A stretch of DNA of 64,000 nt from Flectonema sp. DT1601 (taxonomy: Eukaryota; Euglenozoa; Diplonemea; Diplonemida; Diplonemidae). The stretch is taken from the NCBI GenBank assembly GCA_964019425.1, contig OZ025854.1, forward strand, positions 553,606 through 617,605. Direction: 5' to 3'. Positions 32,205-46,177 of this stretch are shown here, in pieces. The position numbers and the translations under genes were made by a program. Numbering within the stretch: the stretch's first letter is position 1; every line of letters begins with the position of its first letter. Below the pieces are notes generated by a model. The model saw only the letters and a program-made list of their open reading frames with translations. It was not told the origin of the DNA and searched no databases.

Positions 32205-32262
32205 ACCCTGTGAGCTTTTCCTGGCTTTTGGCTTCCTAGGCTTCGTAAATAAATAAAAAAAA
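32205..32262 (+). repeat. SINE-like element S1, 3' fragment
   Basis: It has CTGTGAGCTTTTCCTGGC, TTTTGGCTTCCTAGGCTTCG and (TAAA)n only. 5' truncation of this kind is typical of LINE-mobilised copies. Confidence 0.75.
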
Positions 32263-35200
32263 TAAAAATAGTGTAGTAGAACTACTTAAAATTATTTGCA
32301 TTTTTTTTTCTTCTTTTCTTTTTTTATTCACTCATTGAAGCAAACCTTTAAGTCACTTTCTAAGTACTAAAGCAGCAGAATTTAGATCAACTTGTCTCTG
32401 ACACAGTTTGTAGTTGTGTTGCTTAAATGCCGCAAAGCAAACCTGAGTTTTGAGCAATGTCAAATAAATGAATGGGTTAGGAAGGTTGGTTGTTAAAAAG
32501 AGTTTGCATTTATTTTTCTTTTTTTCCCCTTACCGCGGTTTGTGGGCTTCTCACGCATCCGTAATATCTGTTTTTCGTAAAATGTTCAGATTAGAAAAAA
32601 ATGATTTCAATAATATTGTTGTTGATGATAGTATTATTCAAAAGAGAACTTGCTTAAAAAAACTACTTCGGAATGTCTGAACCTAGTCACTCCATTGCTT
32701 GATAAAAGTCTTAGGTCTGTGCAATAGCAGTATTCGATGCGAGTGCCTTTTTTTAAAATCACCCTCCATTTGTCTTTAGAAGTAAGCTACCGATAATGTA
32801 GAATAATAATTTTTTTTTTTTTTTTTTTGTTTTTTTGTAACAAAAAAAAGAAGAAAAAAAAAAAAAAAAAAAAAGAGAGAGAAGTCAACTTCAAAGACTA
32901 AATTGAACTCATGAATTATTATTTATATTTCATTTTTTTTTTTTTTTTTGATACTATTTTATATACAATGATTAGTAATTTATTTTGAGGTTTGAAAAAA
33001 CTTTTTGTTTTATTGTTTTTTATGTTTTTTTTTTTTTTTTTGTTTTTTTTTATAGTATAAATTTTGAACAAAAACACCCTCCGGCCGAAGGCAAAAAAGG
33101 ACATTAATGATTTTGCACAAAAAACCTTTTCACTGTTCAGCTAGTGAACCTGAATTACAGTTTTATTTATTTTTTTAGTTTTTTTTTTTTTCATCAACGA
33201 GTTCCTTTTCGTTGCCAGAAGTTTTTTTTTGTTTTGTTCTTTATAAATACTATGTAAACTAAAACAGTACCTCTGGGAAAAAAAAAAAAAAAAAAAAAAA
33301 GGCAAATACACTACCTCAATGAAGAATTCTAATTATTGTTTTTATTTTTATTTTTAATTTTTTTTTTTTTTTTTTTTTTTAATTTCTGTTATCTATTGGA
33401 GGAACTCATATCGTGGCCTTACTAAAACACGTATTCCATGATCCAGTGATTGCTTCTGGGATCGACAAGTTCTCCTTTTGTGTGATAATTTCTTTTTAAC
33501 ACTTGCGGCCATCTCAATACAAAGTGTTGTTGGCGTTTTATTTTATTTTTTTTGTCTTCGAAGATGTTTGAGAGACGAAGTGAGCTTCATTCCTCTGCGT
33601 CAAACCTTTTTAAAAAAAAAAAAAAAAAAAATTAAAAAATAAGTATAGAAACTTATTAGCTTGGCCTTCCGTTCATTCTCCCTCTAAAAACTTAATTCAT
33701 TCTTCTGAATTATTTCTTGTAACTTATATACACGAAAAAAAAAAAAAAAGAACGAACTAGAAAGCACCCCGTGATAGTAACATTTTAAAAAAAGCACTTT
33801 AAAAAAAAAAAAAAAAAATGAACCAATATTTTGCCATATCAATTGCATTTTCCCTTGACACATACACATACACATACACACACACTGTTCGTAAGTGTTT
33901 TTATTTTTATTTTTTTTTGCTTAGAAATGAAAGAAGAAGAAAAAAAAGACCCGCAAACGCAAAAAAAATAATAAGCGCCAATTGGGATGTGTGACTCTCC
34001 TCGATTTTCAAGATAACAAATCAATTACGCTCCACCCTCCTATTGCCCTTTTTTTTTAAAAAAAAAAAAAATTTCCTTTGTGTTATGTACGTATAATACT
34101 ATATAAACAAAAAGAATGAGTGTAAAATGTGTTTCCCATCATAGATATTATTACTCCTTGTTCCTTGTCAAAATTAGTTTCTTTTTTCCCCTTCCGTCTG
34201 TTTATTATTTCTATTCGTCTGCGGATGATATCTGTGGTCAGCTGGTCAAGCTGGTTCGACTATTATGGAATCTCCTTTAGCGTGCGTGTGTTGTGTTTAA
34301 GTTGGAAAAAAAAAAGAGTCATATGTGCTACAGTTGTAGCAAATTAATATAATCATTGGCTGGCTATTGCTTCTGGGAGAGCTACAAAATCTGTATAAAG
34401 GTTGCGGAAGTTTTTTTTTTTTTTTGTGTGAAATTCTACTTTGTTCCTTTTTTTTTTTTTTTCATATTATTTTTTTTTTTTTCAAAAAAAAAAAAAAAAA
34501 AAAAAAGAAATAGTAAAAAAGATAAATTAGATACAGACCTGACAGACAACAGCATTGCATTTCCTTTGTGAGATGTGTTACTCATCGTTTTGTTTGAAGG
34601 TAGGTTGGTGTTGATTTTGTTTCGTGAAAGCCTTGTTCCTTAAGGAAAACAAGAGACACAGATCAACGGATACTAACAACAGAACTGTACAGCATTCTTC
34701 GACGTGTTGACTCTACGCTATATTATCGTTATTTTTCGATAATTCAAATTGCTGTCCATGATAAAAAATAAATTTCTTGTCTTCTTTTCTTATGTTCATT
34801 CAGCTGAGGGGGCAAACCCTTTTTCTATTTTAGGGTTCTCCTGGCCTGCAGTAGGGTTGATTGCGGTTTTTCATTTCAAAAAAAAAAAAAACATTCCCTC
34901 CTTAGTACGCTTAAAACTCACTAAGCAAAAAAACCTTCCTTGATAATATAATGAGCGGGTATGATAATGATAAATTTGCTTTTTTTTCTTGTTGGTTTAA
35001 GTTTTTTTCTGACTACGGTCGAAAAAACCGATTTGAAGGAGGGGGAAAAAGCTTTCATAAACCCTGTAGCCCATGACTCCTTTTTTTATAGTTTGATCAG
35101 ATGCGAATTCTATCTCAAGAGATTTGCATAATGCCTGTTTTTTTTGTTTGTATTTAGTTATGGATATTCTCTAATGTTCTCCAGTATTTTATATCTATGT

Positions 35201-37995
35201 GGTTGTTATTATTGTTACCTGTGCTCTCCTCTTGTTCAGGTAGCATTACGTTTTTTTATTTTTTGTTAGTTTTCAAAGTTTCTTTTCAATTCTGTGTGTC
35301 TCTCTCTCTCCTTCTCTATTAACTTTTTAAATCTATATCAGTTGATAGATTTCGCAGCCCCACTATGCTTTGTTTTTTTTTTCCTTTTTTTTTTCTCTCT
35401 CTATTTCATTGTGATGTTGGGGGATGTAATTCACCAACAGAGATTGAATAAAAAAAAGAAGATCAGAGAGGGACTAGTCCCGTGTGCATACGGTACTCCA
35501 GAGACCTCACTCTCGGTAGAGAAAGCTGCTGAATTCCCACGGGGTCAAGTTCTCCAAAACCAGCAGTTGTCTATAATTAAGGGCTCGTGTGCATTTGGAA
35601 GCTTTTCATTCTTTTTTTCTTTTTCGGGCGGATTTGGTCTGCTTTTTCTTTTTTTTTTTTTCTCTTGTTCCGTTCTTACCTACTTCTCTAGCTTCTCGGA
35701 GAGAAGTACTTTCTTTCTTTTGGTTGCCCCCCTGTCACGCATTCCATTTCCAAAAAAAAAAAAATAAAATAAAATAAAAACGATTCTTTTTCTACTATTC
35801 TGACTTGAATGGTAGGCTGCTTACCTCCTTACGTCGTGCCTACTAGTGACAGAAATTCTGTTTTTGGTTGTGGGTATAAAAATAGCTGTTCAGAATGAAC
35901 ACTTTCAGTGATACAAATAACAAATTGTTATTTTTCTTTTTCTTAAAAAAAAAAGAGTTTTTTCCTGCGTGTGCCCGTGTGACATTTAATGCGAGATTTT
36001 TAAAAAAAAAAAAAAAAAAAGTCATTTTATTATTCTTAATCCCCTTTTTTTTTTTTTAATTTTTCCCTTCTTGTACAGTCTAGTTATTATGTTTTCTGTT
36101 GTTGATTTCTTCAGAGGTAGATAAAAAGGGGTGAGGAAAGAAAACGTGATTCTACATTTCCCTGTGTGTTTGTGTGTCGTAGCCTCCTACACCCCAACTG
36201 AGTGACAACGGAAAAAGAGACATGCAGATAAATTAATGTTTGAGTGATTTATGAAATTTGCAGAGCAGAGCGTTTTCCTATACTAACATTACTTTTTAAA
36301 TAATTGTATCATAACATACTGATGTTTATTTTAGTTAACTTTGATACGATGCTAAGTTTCTTTTATAAGTATGGCTCAAACAGTTGAATCCCTCCTCGAA
36401 ATTTATTGCTGAACAGAGTTTGTGTTTATTTTTATTTATTTTTTCCCCCCATTTTTATTTTTCTTTCAAAAAAAAAAAAAAAAAAGCGAACAACTATCGC
36501 AGTTGATGGCAGTGTACTTTTTACAGCAACTCAATTAATCAAAATATTCTTTTTAAAATTTTTCCCAACCCTTTTTTTTCTTCTTTTTCTTTCGTTCTAT
36601 CACATGTGGAGGGAGTCTGCATATTGCGTAAACTATTCGTACAGCTCTACCCTTCAGTGTGTATGATCGATAGGGCTTTTAATTTGAAGGTTGCCTTTAG
36701 GCCACGATACTTCATTGGTCTTAGTAATTGTTGTTACTCTTTGAAGAGATCCAACTATTTTTGTCTGGAAAAAAAATGGGTGACCTGCACTCATTTTTTT
36801 AAATTTATTTTATTTTTAACGCGTATTTTTCTTTATTACACAATTGTTCTTTTTTTTTTGGAAAGTTGCTGTTAATTGCATCGTATATCGTTGCATAGTA
36901 TTTTTATTTTTATTTTTTTTATTTATTTTTTTTTTTTAAAGAGCACAGTAACCGAGATTATGAACGAATTACCAGTTACTCAATCTGCCGTTACTTTCTT
37001 ATACTTTTTTGTTTCCCTTCTTTGTTTGGAATGAACTGCGTCTGTTATAATTAAATATCTTATTGCAGTTTTTTTTTTATTAATTTTTTCCACTTACAAT
37101 TTGTGCGATCGTAACTGGTTCTTAGTTGTTTCCTGTATATCAAGCAGCGTTGTAATATCTGACTGTTTTTTTCTGATTTAGACCGTGTTTGCCGTGTCGT
37201 ATTTACTTTCCGCGATCTTCTTCACACTGCCTTTGAGACGGACAGTTGTTAATCAACCATAATTGTGTCAAGTAAACGACTTTAAAAAAAAAAAAAAAAA
37301 ATTATTATTATTTTTTATTCTTTTCACCTCTATGAAGCCTCACAAACTTGTTTTTTTATTTTATAACAACTAATGAATATGATTTTTTTTTTTTTTTTTT
37401 TTTTTTTCTTTCTTTTTCCCCTACTAATTCGAATGTGAGGTGCTAGCACTACAACTCATCAAATCATGTCAGGCAATCCCTTGGAAAAAATATCCGAGGA
37501 GAAGGTTGCCTGCGGGTCGTTTACACAAATTTATATTCATTTTATTTTTTCCACTGGCACAACCAACACAATAAAGCCAAATGTGGCAATCAACTAAAAT
37601 TTCTTTCTTTGTTTCCTTGTTAATCCTCAGCTTAATAAATTAGCTACAACACAGTATGTTTCTGTGAGCTTTTTTCTTCTCGTATCTCGTAGCCTGTTGT
37701 CGATAAGCAATAGCACTTCATATAGGGCTTTGTGTTGATCGCATGGCTGTCTTGTTTTACATGCGTGATGCTCCGATAAAAGGTATATCCCTGTAGCGGA
37801 GCGTTGTCACGTCAAGATTTAGGTTTTTTTTTTTCTAGAAATACCCGATACAGATGTCTCTAACCTAGAGTTCACGAGAACTTCATCACTACTGTTCCTA
37901 CTTGCAATGTGATAATTGTGTGTGTGAACACTCGTTTTCTTGGGTGGCAAATCTGTTTTTTTTTTTCCCCCTTTTTTTTTTCTTCTTTTTCTCTC

Positions 37996-38040
37996 GCACC
38001 GACGAAGTCGGAGGAGAAACTACTCAAATTAAGAGCCGTG
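37996..38040 (+). repeat. SINE-like head S2 (partial)
   Basis: GCACCGACGAAGTCGGAGGA then AAATTAAGAGCCGT matches 16864-16910 and 57237. The downstream text (TTATCTATTTTCCC) is also shared with 16920-16955, so the element may extend about 60 bp further. Confidence 0.55.
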
Positions 38041-41000
38041 ATTACTAGTCTTATTATCTATTTTCCCTTGTGCAGCAGTAATACTGTCTGCGATCAACAA
38101 CAAAAAGGCTTTTTATCTGAATAGTTTTGGTTATAGAAACACTTCAGGCACTACTAACATTATATCAAGCGACTGGTGGTCTCTTTAGATCAATCACTCT
38201 ATTTGAATCAAAAAAAAAAAAAAAAAAAAAAAACAGATTCTACAGCAGCCTTAAATAGATTTATTAACACAAATAATTGTGTCGTTCTACTTCTCAATAT
38301 ACTTATACCAAGCAAGCTATTCTTGTTTTTTTTTTTTTTTTTTTGCTCTCTCTTTTTTTGAAAAGACGACGTCTTATAGAGAACAAAAATTGACTTTCGA
38401 GAGGTTGGTTTTATTAAAGTTGAAACTTTGCCAATGCGACATGTTTCTCTCGGTAGTCGAACAATAAAAAAAAAGAAAGAAAAAAAAAAAAAGAAAAGAA
38501 AAAGAAAAAAAACAATCAGTGGTAAGTAGAAACTTAGTTTGTCTCCCCTGGTTCGTTAGCTGCGACGAAAAAAAAAAAAAAAAAAAAACAACAACAAAAA
38601 AAAAAAAAAAACGAATTACATGAGATTTCACTGCACTTTTTAAAGAAACGTTAACGCGATCAGCGACTCTCCGCGGAAAACCGTTGAGAGGTAATCTCAA
38701 AACCCAAATACAATTTAACATCGGCTTAAGACTTAGCGATGTGATGTATTTTGATCTTCTTCTTAATATTCTAAAAAATCTTTTTTTTTTTGAATTAACA
38801 AAATTCAAAAGAATTTCTATTTTTTTTTTGGTGGAGAACAACAAATGTTGTGCTGCCCTACAGCATGTATTCTCATCCTTGTTTTACGACCAGCGATTCA
38901 CTCTTGACGACGAAAACTCGCCGAGAGATTCTCATACCTAATTCTACGAATTACTCTCTGTACTTTATTAATCAGGGGATCTATTGGTCAAAGAACCACA
39001 TTAACCAATTTGGAAATCTTGTAAAGCCTTTCATACATTAGTCACTTTGTGTGTGTTTGTAGAGCTGCTGCTCGTTAGTTGTATAGCTCTCTTGCACGTA
39101 CAGTCAAGGGTATCATTCGACAGCTGAAGTCAATGAACCATCTTAACCCAGTTGAGTGCTATGTTTGGTACACATTGATGTCGCCTCCCTCCCTGCACTT
39201 GATTACGAGTAGTTAAATCTCAGTGGGTGTGTAGAAATTTCTTCATCATAGGAAGGAATAATCGCACGCAATAGCTGATGATGATTTCTTATCTTTAAAC
39301 TCCTCGTTAAGGAATGTTGCCCTCTTATAAACACTGGAGTTCAACGAGCATCCAATTAACTACACAATCACTTATTATTATTATTATTATTTTTTTTATT
39401 GATTTTGACCTCTTTGTCTGTTTAACCCTGTTACGATCATCGGGTTTCAATGGGTGTACGAATGCACTCTGTTGAATATTCTTGCTAAATATCTGCCTTG
39501 CCTTGTTTGGTATCGCACTGCTGTCTAATTTTTTTTTTTTTTAAAATTTTCTTATTGTTTCTTTTACACACCTTCTAAATGATCTCCAGTCACTGTTCCG
39601 GTTGGCTTTAGGCCGATTCGATTCGTGGTACTAGATAATTTTTATGATTCTTTTTTTCATTTTTTTTTTTTTTTTTTTTTTATTTAAAAAAGAATAAAAA
39701 ACAAAAAAACTAACTTGTTTAACAGCTCAAATTGCAAATAAACAAAGTTATATTGTTTATGTTAGTTAGGTAGTAAACAGCGTGGAGTATTAAGGACTTT
39801 ATTGTTATTAATCGCATCATATTTATTACACTAATGAACTACCTCTTTTTTGAATGAGAGGGTTTCTTAAGAAGTTCCGTCTTTTTTTTTGTGCGACAGC
39901 AGAGGTTTTTCAGTTGTAGTTTAATTTGTTGTTTTTGGAAGTCTTTTTGTGCGATATTTTGAGAAGATTGAGGAACCTGTACGTATGCCATTAGTTTCTG
40001 ATAGTCTTCATGACATTGTGCTATCTTTCATTTTATATATATTTTTTTTATTAATAATTTTTACTTCGGTCTCTTCACACAGGGAGAGAGCTGATACACA
40101 GCTCTTTTTTGTCATTGTGCGACTTTTTGTGAAGAGGCGATAGTTCTTAAATTATATCGCATTCCAATAATTACGCAAAAGGGCTACCGTTTTATTCCTT
40201 AATTGTGTTACGTCACTAGTCTTAGTGGAGTCTGCCTTGTCTGCTCCTTGTCTGTAGGCATTTGTTTGAACTTAGGGGTCTACCCCGTTTTATCTACCGG
40301 TTTTTTTGTGTGTCAAGTTTTGTTACTTTTCTGAAAAAATAACAAAAGAGAAAATAAGTTAACATTTTCGGATGTAATAAAGTGTCACCTATTTACCTTA
40401 CGTAATTGCTTTTCTGCGATTTCGATTTTTTTTATTTATTTATTTTTTTTTTTTTTATTTGTGTTGATTTCTTTTTCAAAATGGCTTTTTCATCTGCGCG
40501 TATTCCAGCAAACCTGTTTCTTGAGCAAACCTGTTTCTTGAGAGAAAAATGCCTCTGTTTGTCACTCTTTGATATTGGGAAGTGACTACAAGCAAGTTGA
40601 GTTAATGTCGTCTGTAGTCAGACAATTCATCCTCGACAATTGTTAAAAATATGTCGCCTTACTTAGTTTTGTTGTGTGTAAAAACTAAAGAAAAAAAAAA
40701 ACAACACATCAATAAAAAGCAGAGTCTTTGTAGCCAGTGAAATGTTGCCGTTTTCCCTCTTAATGAGGAAGGGTTTTTTGTTAAAGCAGTTTAATGTAAT
40801 TGATAAGTATGTGGTTACTCACTGTTATCAATTAGAACTAGGAGAAGGCCTGCTACAACCAGGTATAGTGTAGTCGGTATTCATGTGTGAATTCTTATGT
40901 TTCTTCCCCCTTTTTTCTTTCCAGCCCTGTTCAGCAACTTTTTTTTTTCCCTTTTATTTTTCAAACCCTCAAATGTCGCAGAAAAATGTAAATTGTTATC

Positions 41001-41053
41001 AGAGATAATATAATGACACTTAGACTAACAAGCTTTTCCCCCCCCCCCCCCTA

Positions 41054-41254
41054 GGGGGGGGTACAAGCATCGATTTTACGGAGATTTTGGGCACTTTCGG
41101 TTTTTTTCCGGAGAACAAGTTTTTTGGGCACCCAAATTATGAAAACTGCAACATATACCCCAAAAATGGGGATTGCGATCCAAAGAAACAGTTCTTCGGC
41201 ACTTTAGAGCAAGTCTTTGAAAAATCTCAAAAAGTGTGGACCGTGTGGTACCTG
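41054..41254 (+). repeat. Left terminal inverted repeat of the 41052-43028 element
   Basis: About 200 bp. The outer 15 bp and the inner 29 bp match the right repeat almost exactly; the middle aligns poorly. Confidence 0.75.
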
Positions 41255-42835
41255 AGGGGGGTGAAAACAAAGGGTGTGTTAGGAGGGCTCACAAAAATTA
41301 CAAGTAATTCCGTGCATTGAGCAATCCATAACCAGGGTTTCCCTCTGAGTTGAGTGGGGAATGAAATGGGAACCCAATTTTTATTTTTATCGGCCTGATT
41401 TGAACCTTAATAATATGCTCCACCAGACCGGGCTTGTTAATTCCCCCATCTTCGATGCTTAGGCTACTGGCCTTCTCTTGAACATCCCATGTGCTCAGCT
41501 TTCGAAATTTGGCCCCAAGCTGTGCTTCTTTCTGTACAAGATAGACGGAGGACCAATTCTTGGATGCAGATGGCAGATTTGCATTAGACCTTGCTGTCTA
41601 GAGGTCTTCCCCGTGAGGACGGGGTGGTACGTTCAGCCCCTGTAGCGCCTCCTGTTGTGCTTGTTCTTGCCAATCTGAAGAGGGTCGGTGGTCCTGCGTT
41701 GATGTGGTAGCCTTTGGAAGCCCATGTGCCTCTGGAATATGTTGTACATTATCAGTAGGGCAGCATTCACGCCACCGGTTCTGTCAGTTGACCAAGAACT
41801 ATCAACAACACTGAATAACCTCCCCATCCCTTGAGGAGTGCAGGATGACAACGAACATAACGGTTGTTAGCTTCATCCCACGAGCACGACGGGCACTAGA
41901 GGAAGTATCATGCTGCAGCGATGTGACGGAGGGTGAGGAGGAAGCTGCTGCTTCAAGAAGTCAGGTCACCGACAGATCACCTGTGAATCCATTAACAAGT
42001 CGGACTGTCCTTCGAGATATAATTGGTGACTTCGACCCGCTTCCCTTCTGTCTGCGCACCTGCGACAGCTTCAACTGTGTCACTCACTCAGGACTTAGTT
42101 GGATGTCTCTGCGCCGATCCCTTCTTGCCGCAATATCTGCAGTGTTGTTACGACTCCAAGACTCCAGGAGTATATCCCCCTCGTTTGGGTACAGTTGCAA
42201 GCGGATGTGTCTTCCGTACTTCTTCGTATGCTGCATGTACTGGAGTGTCTTGTATGCCCTGCTAGTGAGCATGGTTGGGTCTTAAGTGATGCCTTGAACG
42301 GCTTTTTGGATGGAGCATGTTGCCCTATGTCGCTGCTGCTTATCTATGGCACTACTATTTGAGGCACTACCACTACAGCTGTCTTGAAGCTTATCCCTGT
42401 TTGGGGTACAGACGTGGCGCTTTCTCTATTCTCTGAGCCTTCTGTGATCACGATGCAGATACTGGACGTTTTTTGAACCCCTTTCTCACGCGTATCCTGT
42501 TTCTGACTGTCCAAGTGCTGTTGAGTGACTTCAGGGATGCCTCGGGAGGTGTTTTCATGCACTCTGGGATCAATGCTCTCCTCCGCAGAATGACTTTGTG
42601 AGCTGCCCTGCAGAACGTCGTTTTCCGCTGCGTTATCCTGCCCGTGAGCCTCGTGGCCTCAAGCATGGCCGCTCGAGAGTGCTACTCTTTTTCGTGGCGT
42701 GTTCTTGAAGCGGAAACTGATACGGAAATGGTATATTAGCACACTGCGTGCACAGGGACACACTAAGGTCACCTCTTCTCATTGTAAAAAAAAATTATTT
42801 GAAGGTGCATTTCACAGGCCTCAAAATTGGACCCC

Positions 42836-43026
42836 CAGGTACCACACGGTCCACACTTTTTGAGATTTTTCATTCCTTTGCCGAAATCAGCCAAATCGAG
42901 GTTTTTTCGGCCCCGAAATCACATTTTTGGGGGTTCTGATGGGGTCCTGGGTATTTTTTGCCCCCGGGAAGGTTATATTTACCAAAATTCGGAAAAAGTA
43001 CTTTATCGACAGCTTGTACCCCCCCC
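42836..43026 (-). repeat. Right terminal inverted repeat of the 41052-43028 element
   Basis: Complement of the left repeat at its outer and inner borders. It contains GGTCCTGGGTATTTTTTGCC and poly-C patches not seen on the left. Confidence 0.75.
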
Positions 43027-43028
43027 TA

Positions 43029-45440
43029 CCCCCCCCCCCCTCCACCAAAGAAACCAGGCAATGTTCAACGCCTTCTGTTTCATGGTGACAGTATTTTTAT
43101 TTTTTTGTGCAAAGACCTGCAGTATTCTTCCCAGATAAATCTTTTCGTATCGTATCAAAGGTCCCCCCCCCCCTATTTTTTTTTTTTTTTCATTTCTCCT
43201 TTCCTACACGATGAATATTCTTGTTTCAATCCCTTAACGAATCCCTCTCCTTTTGTCACTGGTTTGTGAAACCACTTACGTCTGTTCCCTCCACCCCCTC
43301 TTTGTGTCTGGTGACTGAGGAAGGTTACTGGTTACGTTTGTGGCGTGTGAACTATGTATCAGCAAAAAAAAGAACGAAAATTAAAAAAAAAAAAATTGAA
43401 GGAAGAAAAGAAGAAAACATTTTACTGGTGGTGAAACGCTACTAGAGCAAAAAAAAAAACCTTTTTAATAATAATCATATGTTTACATAATATGTTTTTG
43501 TGCAAGAATGTGGAATAGTCTTTTTTTTTTTTTTTTTTTTTTTAAACTTTCTGATGTATATATTGCTGTTTGCAGAGCTTTTGAATAATTTAGTATTCAC
43601 TTCCCCCTTTATTTATTTATTTTATAATTTTTTCTTCTTTTTTTTTTTTTTTATTGTCAATTAAGCAAAAATAGATTTTCTTAAGTGTCTGTTGTAAATC
43701 TTCTTTTTATTAAATATTTTGACAATGAATTGTCTGTAATCCCCCCAAGTTCCCAAAAGGGGAGAATAACTAAGCCGCGTCCTGTTGTGTGTATTTCTTT
43801 GTATAATTGTAGTAATGATGTGAACTGTTTGTCTTTTTTTGTTGACTTGAGAAATTCAAACAACGCCTGATTGATGATGTGAGTCGTTACACTCTTTTTT
43901 CAATTATTTCAGACCTGTTTACGTTTTTTGTTGGTTTCGTACTGCGGAACTATTCACAGCCGCAGGCTGTGAATAGTTCCTTGTACTTTTTCAATAGCGT
44001 TTTTTATTAGTTACACAGAAGTGTACAGTTCTGTGTGCTGTATTCATACATGTTGCAAATATTTCTCTTCTCATTATAAGATTTCCTACCCGCCTAATGC
44101 CTTTTGTCGGTTTCGAGGCCAAGTTGGAACCTGCTTCCTTAATTTTGGTATCGTTTGCTAGATTGCTTTTCTTATAACTATTTTTTTTATTATTGTCCTT
44201 TTTTATTTTCCCCCCCCATTTTTTACTTTATAATTCTTTCTTTTGATATTCTGTTCTTATTTTTATTCATTCATTTATTCATTCAAGTTTTTCTGTTTTT
44301 TTTTATAATTTACCAACTGTTTTCCTGATACTGCTTTGCTCGTAAATAACTTCACACGATTTTCCTTATAGAGCCCAGGCTCCTGTAACAGCCGCTGAGG
44401 AGCGCATGCTGACCCATCAGGTGGCTATGTATCGCTGAGTAGTGTTATCCTCATAAGAATGTCGGCTCTTTGAATGCACGGCAACACACTTTCTCTCATG
44501 AATATAACCCAAACGGAACAACTACTGTCTGTTTATATTTTTTTTGTCATTGTCAGTTTTTTTTTTTTTTTTTTGGATGTAAGCTGCTGCTAATGGGAAA
44601 AAAAAATCAAAATTTTCAAAAAAAAAAAAAAACAAGTCCCTTTTTGCCTTGTGTTTTATCTAAATCCACCTCCCGTTCACAACATATTCTGGAATAGAAA
44701 AAAGAATTATTTCAGATGAAAAGGTAGGATTCTTTTCTCTTGCACCGTTAGTCTACACGGTTGTATTCATTTTATGTGGGAACAGTTATTTTTTTCGTCA
44801 TCATCAGTTAGTTTTTACCCTGTAGTAGTTAACTGGGATCCGTTATGGGTCACTTGACCGCAAGTATTGTCGAAAAGTAAATAAATTTTATGCTTCTACA
44901 ATTTTGTAGTGCTGTTCTGTCGTAATACACTTCAGGTTTGTTTTTTTTGTTCTCGTTTGGCGGTTGTTGTTAGGTTTTACAGATTTTTCAATTTCCCACC
45001 CTTTGTTTTTTTTTTTTACCTGCAAATCATTCTTTTGTTTGATTATATGTTTATTTTCTGGGCTGCAAAAAAAAAAAAAAAAAGTATTTTTTTTAAACTT
45101 CATTTCTGGGCTTCCTTCCATACACGTTTGCATTTTGCAAATAACAAAAATGACGGAATTACTTAGTTATCTGTTTTATTTTTTTTTTCTTTCATTTTTT
45201 TTGTTTTGTTTGAGAATCATTTTTTTTTTTTTTCTGAATGACACAGTTATTGGGTCTTCTTAACCCAAGAGCAACCGAAAAAAATAAATAAATAAAATTA
45301 AATAAGGAATCTTTTTTTTTACCGCTTACCTTGCACTCACTGACCCGTTATTTGCGGACCTCGTAGCAGTAGTAATGTTGATGTTTATCTTTCTTCTTGG
45401 CACGGCTGCATATAGAAAAGTCGTTTTATGATCAATCGCG

Positions 45441-45484
<44 letters not shown>

Positions 45485-46140
45485 GTTTATTTTGGTGATC
45501 CAGATCCCTTCAAAATGCCAGACGAGTTAATGACTATAAAAGACATAAAAAACGTTTTTTTTTCCCCCTTTTTTTTTCCCCTCTTTTTTTTGTTGGTTTA
45601 AACTCAATTAAGGTATTTGTTCTTTTCTTTGTATTGAAAAAAAAACTTTATTGTCATTGAGTCTCAATTCCTAATGTAATCCAATACTAGCCAAGTGTGA
45701 AATGGAGCAGCAGACCAAGTTGTATTTTTGTTTTTTTATTTTTTTTTTTATTACACTATTTTTACATAAACAACACCTCCGTTGCTGTGAGCTTACCTAA
45801 CACTCATAATACGTGTGGGATTAAATAACTAACATATTTTTTTTTTTTAATTTTGATTTTTTTTCTTTCTTTTTGATTTTTTTTTTTTTTTTTGATTGAC
45901 TGATAATTACTACTAACTCATATTTTCTCCTTAAACTAACTTTTATGAAATCAAAAATCGCGAAAATTCGCGCTGTGTTCTCTCTTATTGGAGTTAACTT
46001 TTTTTTTTCGATCTCGAGTGAGAAATCCATCGACGGAATCTCGTATCTTGGCATCCACGTTTCTTTCTTTATTAGCATTATTTTAAAAAAAAATAATAAT
46101 CTCGAAGTGCTGTTGGTCAAACATTCAAAACAAAACAAAA

Positions 46141-46177
<37 letters not shown>

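Larger units (their letters stand above)
31239..41051. other. Gene-poor homopolymer desert, part 2
   Basis: No supported gene. It contains a truncated S1 copy (32205-32262), an S2 head (37996-38040), a GC-richer patch near 35455-35600, and a tandem 17-mer AGCAAACCTGTTTCTTG (two copies near 40508-40541). Homopolymer runs are dense throughout. Confidence 0.6.
41052..43028. mobile_element. DNA transposon with ~200-bp terminal inverted repeats, family unassigned
   Basis: The left end is TA then GGGGGGGGTACAAGC. The right end is GCTTGTACCCCCCCC then TA. Both ends carry eight G/C, so the outer inverted repeat is exact, and TA (or CTA) is a possible target duplication. The inner borders also match: CTCAAAAAGTGTGGACCGTG plus TGGTACCTG at 41226-41254, and its complement at 42836-42864. 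The middle of the inverted repeats is diverged. The 1.6-kb core has no long intact frame. Minus-strand frames at 41633-41851 (DSSWSTDRTGGVNAALLIMY), 42084-42272 and 42448-42666 may be transposase debris, with a CRYCGKKG zinc-finger-like piece in another frame. Both ends sit in poly-C/poly-G context. Confidence 0.75.

Noticed and set aside
39422-39460. TTAACCCTGTTACGATCATC, resembling a piggyBac end
   Set aside because: No matching inverted end with TTAA is found nearby and the match beyond TTAACCC is weak.
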